The notes beneath the pieces were generated by a model. It saw only the letters and a list, made by a program, of their open reading frames with translations. It made no database searches and was not told the DNA's origin. Made by a program: the position numbers and the translations under genes. Positions 1 to 8,372 of a DNA stretch of 8,401 nucleotides are shown here, piece by piece (position 1 is the first letter of the stretch; every line of letters begins with the position of its first letter). This DNA is from JAWKHR01 sp041394725. Its GTDB lineage: Bacteria; Acidobacteriota; Vicinamibacteria; Vicinamibacterales; SCN-69-37. The stretch lies in assembly GCA_041394725.1 (NCBI GenBank), contig JAWKHR010000097.1, positions 1 through 8,401 of the forward strand, read 5' to 3'.

Positions 1-587
1 GGTGGCGTGTAGCCAATGACCTCGGCCATCGTCGTCGGCGTCCATCGCCAGGTGTACTTCACGGCGACGATCCCGCCGCGTGCGGTCCCGATGTCGGTCA
101 CGTTCACCACCTCGCGCGTGGCGACTTCGATCGGCGTGTCGAACTGGACGCCGGCGGCCGTGCCACGTGGCGTCAGCGTGGTGCGCACCACCGCGAGGCG
201 CACCTGCTGGCTCGTGTAGCCGGCCTGCCTGGCCTGGGCGTGCACGGCGTCACACGACGGATCCGGCGGTCGCCCGGCTGGATTGAACCGGAACTCCTGG
301 AGCTCGACGCGGACGACGCCGGCCCTCGTCGCGTCGTAGAGCGGCTCCTTGTCGCGCAGGTTCTGGAACGTGGTCACGAGATCGCTCTGGCCCATGTTCG
401 CGAAGGAGAAGTCCGGATTCGCCGTCATGCAGTAGGTCGAGGCCGGCAGCGTCCTCGTGAGCGTCGATGCGATGGCGTTGGACAGGAGGGCGACCGCCTC
501 CTGCTCCGTCGGGACGCTGGCGCCGCACGCGGCCACCAGGAGCGACGTCGCGGCGAGCGTGAGAAGCGGACCGTGCCGGCGTGTCAT
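1..587 (-). CDS. Putative secreted lipoprotein, C-terminus cut off by the window edge
   Basis: An open frame runs from ATG 587 off the left edge, giving 195 complete residues. It starts MTRRHGPLLTLAATSLLVAAC: a short basic n-region, a hydrophobic stretch and a type II signal peptidase lipobox (V-A-A-C, Cys21), so the product should be lipid-anchored in the envelope. An ATG six bases further upstream (593) is in frame, but it directly abuts the Shine-Dalgarno-like GAGGGAG (594-600), whereas 587 has a normal 6-nt spacing, so 587 is preferred. The mature part is Ala/Thr-rich with two cysteines (about residues 53 and 112) that could form a disulfide. It contains beta-strand-like stretches such as residues 90-102 and the segment near the break around 'GIVAVKYTWRWTP'. 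I do not recognise the family and assign no function. A TACAAT (minus strand, 670-675) about 80 bp upstream is a weak -10 candidate. Codon-position composition and the signal peptide make it a credible gene. Confidence 0.8.
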   Translation of the reverse strand, partial: MTRRHGPLLTLAATSLLVAACGASVPTEQEAVALLSNAIASTLTRTLPASTYCMTANPDFSFANMGQSDLVTTFQNLRDKEPLYDATRAGVVRVELQEFRFNPAGRPPDPSCDAVHAQARQAGYTSQQVRLAVVRTTLTPRGTAAGVQFDTPIEVATREVVNVTDIGTARGGIVAVKYTWRWTPTTMAEVIGYTP

Positions 588-676
588 GGGCATCTCCCTC
601 GGGCTCGTCTCCAGCCACGACGCGCTCGTCCGACATCGCGTCGGGGAGCGCAGCGTGAGGTCGGTGATCATTGTAA

Positions 677-808
677 GGGGCAGACGGCGCGCTGGGCGGG
701 GGACGCCCCGGTCAGGTCATCGTGCAGTCGTTCTCGACCGACGGCCGGTACATCTACTTCTCGTGGCGCGAGAACCAGGGGGACATCTGGGTGATGGACG
801 TGCGGGGA
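677..808 (+). pseudogene. Remnant of a PD40/TolB-like propeller protein C-terminus
   Basis: In the plus-strand frame opened after the TAA at 674-676, residues read VQSFSTDGRYIYFSWREN followed by QGDIWVMDVRG. This matches the shape of a PD40 (WD40-like beta-propeller) strand, 'FSPDGRYIYFxxxxxxxDIWVMD', as found at the C-terminal end of many TolB-like and kinase-propeller proteins. No start codon with a ribosome binding site, no upstream repeats and no preceding gene on this strand are present. Downstream the frame drifts into low-complexity Arg/Ala-rich sequence antisense to the HEPN gene. It therefore looks like a decayed or rearranged fragment, not a gene. The rest of the 290-bp gap (588-676 and 809-877) shows no coding signal. 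A GC-rich 5-bp hairpin at 832-844 has no T-tract. Chance resemblance is possible because the match is only about 30 residues. Confidence 0.4.
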
Positions 809-877
809 GTCCGCGAGGAGGCGCTCGAGGCGGCCCTGCGGGCCCGGGAGCCGTCCATCGCTTCGACGCGGTGGCGG

Positions 878-1291
878 TTACGACGCGCTGACGTGCGGAC
901 GGACGGCCGCCACGGCCTCGCGGGCGCTCTCGCGCGCGATCGTCGCGTCGGCTTCGCGATAGAACGCCGACGGCGTCAGGTCCTCGGCGCCGTAGAACGC
1001 CAGCTCGCGGTCGCGCCGCAGGGCGCGCGAGATGTCGGCGAGCCTGTCGAGGTGCGGCCCGACGCCGGCCGGCAACCGGTCGCGCTCGGCCAGCAGCACG
1101 TCGGCCACGTCGTGGATGCGCGGAGGCTCGATGCCCGAGGCCCGCAGCAGCCCCTTCAGCGTCAGCTCGACGACCTCCTGCGACTCGCGGACCACGTCGG
1201 CCCAGCTGCGGCTGTCGAAGAGGACGTCGAGCGCGCGCAGCCGCGCTTCGGCGCGGCGCAGATGGTCGGCCGCCAGGTCACGATTCCGCAT
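878..1291 (-). CDS. HEPN domain protein, putative toxin of an MNT/HEPN pair
   Basis: This 137-residue protein is almost wholly alpha-helical in character and matches the HEPN domain pattern. It has an N-terminal helix of the type 'RDLAADHLRRAEARLRALDVLF', then a second helix with the signature 'RESQEVVELTLKGLLRASGIEPPRIHDV' (residues 35-62), and a late segment 'RELAFYGAEDLTPSAFYREADA' (95-116) typical of small stand-alone HEPN proteins. Family knowledge: HEPN partners of minimal nucleotidyltransferases often act as RNase toxins, held in check by the partner. The ribonuclease motif R-x(4-6)-H is not obvious here. His60 in 'RIHDV' is the residue this subfamily seems to keep, so RNase activity is inference. 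Its ATG (1291-1289) shares one base with the TGA of the upstream gene (TGATG), implying translational coupling and a fixed ratio with the nucleotidyltransferase. The stop is TAA at 880-878. No intrinsic terminator is visible after it. It could alternatively be a non-toxic HEPN accessory to a nucleotidyltransferase. Confidence 0.85.
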   Translation of the reverse strand: MRNRDLAADHLRRAEARLRALDVLFDSRSWADVVRESQEVVELTLKGLLRASGIEPPRIHDVADVLLAERDRLPAGVGPHLDRLADISRALRRDRELAFYGAEDLTPSAFYREADATIARESAREAVAAVRPHVSAS

Positions 1292-1866
1292 CAGGCCGCA
1301 CCTTTCCAGTAGGGCTGTCCGTGGACGGTCGCACGCACCATCCGGCCGTCGGCGATCGCCCGCCGCACCTCGCCAAGCCGCCGCGCGATCTGGCCGTCAC
1401 GGTCGTACCACACGAGGCCGTCCACCGCCGCTTCGCACCACACGGCGGTGGGCGCCGCGCCAGCCGCCGGGAGGTGCGTGAAGTGCGCGTCGATGGCGCG
1501 GGCGTCGTACGAGAGCGGCGCCCGGTCCCAGACACGATAGAGATCGCGCGTCAGCGGCGTCGCCGGGTCGATCACGATCAGCACGTCGATGTCGGAGGTC
1601 GCCGCCGCGTCCCCTCGCGCCCAGGACCCGATGACGAGCACCCCGGCGAGCCGGCCGCCGAACACCGACCTCGCCCGCGAGACGACCAGCGCCCGCGCCT
1701 CCGAAGACGCATGGTCGTCCGACGGCACCCGCAGACGGCGAATGCAGTACTCATTGAAGGACAGACCGGCCTCAGCCGCGGCCGTCGTCAGCGTTCGATG
1801 CAGGTCGGCCGGCAGCCGGAGCAGCACCCGGGCGACGGAGGCCTGACGTCGAGTGCTCCGAGGCAT
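1291..1866 (-). CDS. MNT-type nucleotidyltransferase with N-terminal ribbon-helix-helix-like domain, putative antitoxin
   Basis: The 191-residue product has two parts. Residues 12-46 ('VLLRLPADLHRTLTTAAAEAGLSFNEYCIRRL') fit a HicB/Arc-type ribbon-helix-helix segment: a short strand followed by two helices, the second beginning 'SFNEY', where family members often read 'SLNQY'. Residues 70-130 fit the Pol-beta nucleotidyltransferase fold with the signature G80-S81-x10-D92-x-D94. Asp126 in 'RAIDAHFTHLP' is a candidate third metal ligand. In known MntA/HepT systems such an enzyme adds AMP to the HEPN toxin and silences it; the same role is inferred here from the overlap with the downstream HEPN gene. 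The RHH-like part suggests it also binds DNA and represses its own operon. ATG 1866 is the first possible start, because an in-frame TGA lies just five codons upstream. There is no clear Shine-Dalgarno, but a TATCAT sits 6 nt before the ATG, so a leaderless transcript is possible. The RHH assignment is from pattern only. Confidence 0.85.
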   Translation of the reverse strand: MPRSTRRQASVARVLLRLPADLHRTLTTAAAEAGLSFNEYCIRRLRVPSDDHASSEARALVVSRARSVFGGRLAGVLVIGSWARGDAAATSDIDVLIVIDPATPLTRDLYRVWDRAPLSYDARAIDAHFTHLPAAGAAPTAVWCEAAVDGLVWYDRDGQIARRLGEVRRAIADGRMVRATVHGQPYWKGAA

Positions 1867-1872
1867 ACCGCA

Positions 1873-1905
1873 ATGATATCACAACGAACACCATGACGAT
1901 ATCAC
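1873..1905 (-). promoter_or_regulatory. Candidate operator/promoter of the MNT/HEPN pair: two GTGATATC repeats
   Basis: On the minus strand the octamer GTGATATC occurs twice upstream of the nucleotidyltransferase start, at 1905-1898 and 1882-1875. The spacing is 23 bp, close to two helical turns, and the copies are followed by GT and AT respectively. Each copy contains the palindrome GATATC, suited to a dimeric ribbon-helix-helix protein. The proximal copy overlaps TATCAT (1878-1873), a 5/6 match to the -10 hexamer located 6 nt before the ATG. No convincing -35 hexamer is seen. Repressor binding here would directly block the promoter. The repeats are seen directly; their use as an operator is inference. 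Confidence 0.45.
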
Positions 1906-1956
1906 GCCTCGACTTGCTGCCACCGATGGACGAGATGCGGTCGTCGTCAACCGCCG

Positions 1957-4557
<2,601 letters not shown>

Positions 4558-4570
4558 CGGAGGGTGCCTC

Positions 4571-4576
4571 ATTATA
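4571..4576 (-). promoter_or_regulatory. Candidate -10 hexamer TATAAT of the kinase gene
   Basis: A perfect TATAAT stands on the minus strand in an otherwise GC-rich setting, 13 nt upstream of the preferred kinase ATG. About 17 bp further upstream there is no TTGACA-like hexamer (the bases read ATCCGC). If used, transcription would begin only about 6-9 nt before the start codon, so the GAGG seen upstream of the ATG would be largely outside the mRNA. The motif is seen; its use as a promoter is inference. Confidence 0.45.
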
Positions 4577-4796
4577 CGGGTCGAGGCCGGAGGGCGGATC
4601 GCGCCATGCCAACTGCTACCGGCGGCGTGATAGTCGCGCCATGAGCAAGCCGGTGATTCGCGCGTGAAGCCGGATCGTGTCAGCGGGCGCGCCTTGGCGT
4701 CGAAGTAGACGGTTCTGGAGGCAGGCCGCAGGCTGGCGATGACAATCAGTGCCTGCACGCCAAAGCTGCGAGCGAAGTGAGCGATTAGCGGAGGCG
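4577..4796. other. Gene-less stretch between kinase and tRNA-Leu, with short inverted and direct repeats
   Basis: I see no gene here, although the kinase frame happens to be free of stops throughout. The part next to the tRNA holds several short repeats. GCAGGC occurs twice (4721-4726, 4728-4733) and is matched by GCCTGC (4751-4756). GCACGCC (4755-4761) is complementary to GGCGTGC (4793-4799), whose last bases belong to the tRNA 3' end. Between them lies GAGCGAAGTGAGCG, a nearly tandem GAGCG pair, and at 4687-4694 is the palindrome GGCGCGCC. The stretch could contribute tRNA 3' processing structure, or be a dispersed intergenic repeat. No T-tract follows any of the stems, so an intrinsic terminator is not supported. 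Confidence 0.35.
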
Positions 4797-4882
4797 TGCC
4801 GGGGGTGGGGATCGAACCCACACGTCCCATGCGGGACTCAGGATTTTAAGTCCTGTGCGTCTGCCAGTTCCGCCACCCCGGC
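4797..4882 (-). tRNA. tRNA-Leu (anticodon UAA)
   Basis: The minus strand folds into a full type II cloverleaf of 86 nt. The acceptor stem is GCCGGGG (4882-4876) paired with CCCCGGC (4804-4798), with discriminator A at 4797. The D-arm region reads TGGCGGAACTGGCAGACGC. The anticodon stem is CAGGA/TCCTG around the loop CTTAAAA, giving anticodon TAA (4848-4846). A long variable arm with stem GTCCC/GGGAC is typical of leucine tRNAs. The T-arm is GTGGG-TTCGATC-CCCAC. The discriminator A is that expected for Leu. CCA is not encoded, so it must be added after transcription. The gene reads UUA/UUG codons, which are rare in such a GC-rich genome. It begins 32 bp after the stop of the lipoprotein gene on the same strand, so read-through transcription is possible. 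Confidence 0.97.
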
Positions 4883-4914
4883 CCGAGGGTGCTGACAGCT
4901 TAGCGCGTCCGCCC

Positions 4915-5862
4915 TCACGACGGGCGCTGCAGCCGGATCAGGAACTCGCAGTAGGGGTACACGCCCGAGAGAAACGAGATCTCGAGCCGGTAGAGGCACC
5001 CGCCCTGCACCGGAATCGGCGCGCTCAGGTCCAGGCTGGGCGCGGTGATCCGGACCGACTCGCCAGAGCACCCCTTGATCGTGGCGTAGACCCGTTCGTT
5101 GTGGTCGTGCGTCCACTCCAGGACCTGGAGCCGGATCGCGCCGTCGTGGTGGATCGGCAGCGGGAACGTCGCGACCGGCGGGTACTGTCCTCGCGGACAG
5201 GCGTACGGCGCGCACACTCTCCCGCTGATCGCCGATTCGACCACCACGCCGACCGGCGACAGGAACACGTCCGGGAGCGACGCCCCGGACGCCTCGGTCC
5301 GCACGCTCACGGGCTCGTAGCCGGGCTTCTCGACCGCGAGGTCCACCACCCGGCGGTCGAGCGTGAACGCGAACGTGCCCCGGGCGTCCGTCGTCGCGCG
5401 GGCGACCTCCCGGCCGTGCGACATCGCCACCACGTCCGCGCCGGCGACGACCAGGTCCGTCGTCGGCGCCGTTTCGCGGACGATGCCGGACACCGGGACG
5501 CTGAGCGGCGCGATCTCGGCGGGGACATCGATCATCGCGCTGCGATAGGCCGCCCGCAGCGACGCGCTTCCCTTCTCGAGCGCCTCGACCCATCCGGACG
5601 CGTCCACGGACAGGATCCCGGGCGCGCTCGATTCCCACGTCGTGTCAGCGGAGACGTCCACCGCGCCGGGATCCGCGCCCAGGAACGCGGACACGCGAAC
5701 CCGATCGCCGATCGTGAGCGACGCCGGGAGACCAACGACACGAAGGGACAGGAGCGGACTCGATGGACCGGACGTCGCGTCCGGCGCCGCAGGCGCCCGG
5801 CCACAGCCGGACACGGCCAGCAGGGTGACGACAACCACCGCCAGGAGACGGCGCAGCCGCAT
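4915..5862 (-). CDS. Putative lipoprotein with Big2 Ig-like and carboxypeptidase-regulatory-like domains
   Basis: The 315-residue product starts MRLRRLLAVVVVTLLAVSGC: a lipoprotein signal peptide with lipobox V-S-G-C (Cys20), so it is expected to be anchored in the outer envelope. Residues 38-118 look like a bacterial Ig-like Big2 domain ('TTWESSAPGILSVDASGWVEALEKGSASL' is characteristic). Residues 122-203 resemble a carboxypeptidase-regulatory-like beta-sandwich ('SGIVRE...AGADVVA...TTDARGTFAFTLD...KPGYEPVSV'). The last ~100 residues form a separate unit with five cysteines (217, 222, 265, 289, 305), probably disulfide-bonded and beta-rich; I do not recognise it. No catalytic residues are evident, so a structural, adhesive or ligand-binding role is the most that can be inferred. 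A 22-residue N-terminal extension (ATG 5928) is in frame, but it is Arg/Gly-rich and would bury the signal peptide, so 5862 is preferred. A TATACT sits 7 nt before this ATG with no Shine-Dalgarno. Confidence 0.85.
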   Translation of the reverse strand: MRLRRLLAVVVVTLLAVSGCGRAPAAPDATSGPSSPLLSLRVVGLPASLTIGDRVRVSAFLGADPGAVDVSADTTWESSAPGILSVDASGWVEALEKGSASLRAAYRSAMIDVPAEIAPLSVPVSGIVRETAPTTDLVVAGADVVAMSHGREVARATTDARGTFAFTLDRRVVDLAVEKPGYEPVSVRTEASGASLPDVFLSPVGVVVESAISGRVCAPYACPRGQYPPVATFPLPIHHDGAIRLQVLEWTHDHNERVYATIKGCSGESVRITAPSLDLSAPIPVQGGCLYRLEISFLSGVYPYCEFLIRLQRPS

Positions 5863-5945
5863 ATCCGCGAGTATACGACGACGCCGGTGTCCCCCATCCG
5901 AACTCCCCACAACGCCCCCTCGTCTCATCCCCAGATGGAGGCACG
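5863..5945. promoter_or_regulatory. Divergent promoter region between lipoprotein and permease
   Basis: This 83-bp gap separates two divergently transcribed genes. On the minus strand TATACT (5875-5870) is a 5/6 -10 match placed 7 nt before the lipoprotein ATG. The core GTATAC (5871-5876) is palindromic, so the plus strand offers TATACG (5872-5877) as a weaker -10 for the permease, with a leader of about 60 nt. The permease has a good Shine-Dalgarno, GGAGG (5937-5941), 4 nt before its ATG. No convincing -35 element is seen in either direction. Confidence 0.35.
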
Positions 5946-8372
5946 ATGGACTGGTTCCGCCACGACCTGAAGCAGGCCCTCCGCCTGCTCGCTCGCCGGC
6001 CCGGCTTCAGCGCGCTCGCCATCCTCGCGCTGGCCGTCGGGCTCGGCGTGAACACCGTCGCCTTCAGCGCGGTGAACGCGCTGCTCTACAAGCCGTTCCG
6101 GTTCGCGGGCGCCGAGTCGGCCGGCTGGCTCTTCGTCGGCACCTCGCGCGACACGCTGGCCGAATCGTCGGTCCCGACCTTCGAGACGATCGCGACGGGC
6201 GCGCGCACGCTGGCCGCGGTCGCGGCCGAGGGACGCGTGCCGCTGGCCTGGTCGCACGACGGGCAGACCGACGAGATCTGGTCGCTCGTCGTTTCCGCCG
6301 ACTACTTCTCGATCGTCCAGGTCTCCCCCACCGCGGGCCGCACGCTCGGCCCGGGCGACGGGACGCGCGGCGACCTGCCCGTGCTCGTCAGCGAGCGTTT
6401 CTGGCGACGGCACCTGGACGCGCGCGCGGACCTCGGCGCGATTCCCCTCGGCCTCAACGGCCAGTCGGCCGCCATCGTCGGCGTGCTGCCCGACGACTAC
6501 CAGGGCCCGGGCGGCCTCTACGAACCCGACGTGTGGGTGCCGCTCGACGCGCGACGAACGGTGTCACTGCCCGAGCCGTACGAGGACGCCGACCGCGGCT
6601 GGCTGACGCTCATCGGGCGACCCGCGCCGGGCGTCACCGCGGAGGCCATCCGCAGTGAACTCGCCGCGCTCACCGCGGATCCGACGCTCGCCTCGCAGGG
6701 CGTGGAGCGGCGCGTGCGCTACGAGCGTTTCGTGGACCGGCATCCCGAGGCGCGCGGCCTGGCGACGGTCGCCGGCATCGGCCTGCTGGCGGTGGGCGCG
6801 GTGCTGCTCATCGCGTGCTTCAACGTCGCCGGCCTGATGCTCGCGCGCGCGCTCGAGCGCCGGCGCGACCTGTCGGTCCGCGCCGCGCTCGGCGCGAGCC
6901 GCTGGCGCCTGGCGCGGTCGCTCCTGACCGAGGGCCTCGTCTTCGCGACGATCGGCGGCGCGGCGGCGCTGCTCCTCGCCGCCTGGAGCGCGTCGCTGCT
7001 CTCGGCGTTCAGCCTGCCCGCGCCGATCCCGCAGCGGCTGCACTTCGTCACGGACTGGCGACTGGTCGCCTTCTCGGCCGTCGCCGCGCTCGTCGCCGCG
7101 CTCGTGCCGGCGCTGGCGCCGATGTGGCAGCTCGCGCGCACCGACCTGGCGCGCTGGTCACGTCTGGGCGGCACGGCCGGGGCCGGCGCCTTCGGCCAGC
7201 GCCGCGCGCGCCGCGGCTTCGTGCTGCTGCAGATCGCCGGCTCGACACTGTTCCTCGCCACCGCGCTCGTCACCGTCAACGCGTTCCGCGACGCCTGGTC
7301 GATCGACGCCGGGTTCGACGCCGACCGCACGGCCGTGCTGACGCTGGACCCCGCGCAGTACGACGTCACGCCCGCCGACGCGCTGATGCTCGTCGCGCAG
7401 ATGGCCGATCGCCTCCGCGCGACGCCCGGCGTCGAGGCCGTGGGCCTCACCGATCGCCCGCCGTTCGCCGTCGGCATCACGCCCGCGCACCGGATCTCGG
7501 CCGACGGGCGCGACTGCGCGAGCGGCGGCTGCGAGACCGCCGGCGTCATCCGCGCCGATGCCGGCTACTTCCGGACGACGGCGCGCGGGCCGGTCGCCGG
7601 CGACGTCCCCGACGCCGGCCCCTGGCGCGATCGGCCGGACGACGTGGCGGCGGTCAACGAGGCGGCGGCGGCGCGGCTGTGGCCGGGGCAGAGCCCGATC
7701 GGCCGGTCGTTCAAGGACGACACCGAGGGCCGCTGGCGCGAGGTCGTGGCCGTGCTGCCCGACGCGACGGTGGCCTTCGGCCGTGCGGCGACGCCGCAGC
7801 TCTACCTGCCGCTCTCGGCGGCCGACGGCGCCGGCGGGCTCGGGATCATCGCGCGCGGGGCGTCTGACGCGACCGCGCTCCTCGCGCCGATGCGCGAAGC
7901 GGCGCGCGCCGTGGCGCCGACCGTGCCGGTGCAGGCCGTGCAGACGCTCGCCGAGCGCGTGGCGCTGCCGCTCTGGCTGCCGCGCACGACGATCAGCTTC
8001 TTCGGGCTGTGCGCGCTGCTCGCGGTCGCGCTCTCGACGGTGGGGCTGTTCGGGGTGACCTACTACGCGGTGAACCAGCGCCGGCGCGAGTTCGGCGTGC
8101 GGTCGGCGCTCGGCGCGTCCACGCGCGACGTCGGCCGGATGATCGTCGCCGAGACCCTGCGCCTGGCGGCGCCCGGCGTGCTCCTCGGCGTCCTCGCCGC
8201 GATCCTCGTCGTCGTGATCAACCGCGCCGCGCTCAGCGGCCTCGACGCGCCCGGCCCGCTGCCCTTCGTGGCCGCCGTCGCCATCCAGTTCGCGGTCACG
8301 GCCGCCGCGGCCTGGTCGCCCGCCCGCCGCGCCGCGCGCGCGAACCCGCTCGAGGTCCTGCGCGCGGAGTGA
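5946..8372 (+). CDS. MacB/FtsX-type ABC transporter permease with duplicated FtsX domain (orphan 'ADOP' type)
   Basis: This 808-residue inner-membrane protein has the two-repeat layout of acidobacterial duplicated orphan permeases. It opens MDWFRHDLKQALRLLARRPGF, the usual start of the family, then TM1 (about 21-45) and a MacB-like periplasmic core (about 46-268). FtsX bundle 1 has helices near 272-298, 317-350 and 370-393. TM5 (about 425-447) is followed by a second periplasmic domain (about 448-678), and FtsX bundle 2 has helices near 681-708, 735-757 and 770-790. The FtsX helix signature occurs twice, as 'RRDLSVRAALGASRWRL' and 'RREFGVRSALGASTRDV', and the protein ends 'ANPLEVLRAE' as family members do. 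No ATPase gene adjoins it here, so any energising ATPase must be encoded elsewhere. MacB relatives drive periplasmic work or export rather than import; the substrate is unknown. Start ATG 5946 follows GGAGG at 4 nt. Length is normal and no frameshift is seen. Confidence 0.95.
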   Translation: MDWFRHDLKQALRLLARRPGFSALAILALAVGLGVNTVAFSAVNALLYKPFRFAGAESAGWLFVGTSRDTLAESSVPTFETIATGARTLAAVAAEGRVPLAWSHDGQTDEIWSLVVSADYFSIVQVSPTAGRTLGPGDGTRGDLPVLVSERFWRRHLDARADLGAIPLGLNGQSAAIVGVLPDDYQGPGGLYEPDVWVPLDARRTVSLPEPYEDADRGWLTLIGRPAPGVTAEAIRSELAALTADPTLASQGVERRVRYERFVDRHPEARGLATVAGIGLLAVGAVLLIACFNVAGLMLARALERRRDLSVRAALGASRWRLARSLLTEGLVFATIGGAAALLLAAWSASLLSAFSLPAPIPQRLHFVTDWRLVAFSAVAALVAALVPALAPMWQLARTDLARWSRLGGTAGAGAFGQRRARRGFVLLQIAGSTLFLATALVTVNAFRDAWSIDAGFDADRTAVLTLDPAQYDVTPADALMLVAQMADRLRATPGVEAVGLTDRPPFAVGITPAHRISADGRDCASGGCETAGVIRADAGYFRTTARGPVAGDVPDAGPWRDRPDDVAAVNEAAAARLWPGQSPIGRSFKDDTEGRWREVVAVLPDATVAFGRAATPQLYLPLSAADGAGGLGIIARGASDATALLAPMREAARAVAPTVPVQAVQTLAERVALPLWLPRTTISFFGLCALLAVALSTVGLFGVTYYAVNQRRREFGVRSALGASTRDVGRMIVAETLRLAAPGVLLGVLAAILVVVINRAALSGLDAPGPLPFVAAVAIQFAVTAAAAWSPARRAARANPLEVLRAE

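Noticed and set aside
832..844. GGCCC-TGC-GGGCC hairpin downstream of the HEPN gene as an intrinsic terminator
   Set aside because: The stem is only 5 bp and there is no T-tract on either strand; such hairpins are expected by chance in this base composition.
722..1312. 196-codon plus-strand frame starting at the PD40-like residues
   Set aside because: Beyond about 808 it is Arg/Ala/Gly-rich sequence antisense to the HEPN gene, so only the first ~30 residues look protein-like.
4558..4830. N-terminal extension of the kinase reading frame up to 4830
   Set aside because: The extension runs through part of the tRNA-Leu gene and precedes the standard 'MSLSAGTRLGPYEI' kinase start; open frames are common by chance at this GC content.
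4838..5638. 266-codon minus-strand frame across tRNA-Leu and the Big2 lipoprotein
   Set aside because: Its end '...GVAELADAQDLKS' is the well-known translation of a tRNA-Leu gene, and the rest is low-complexity antisense-like sequence.
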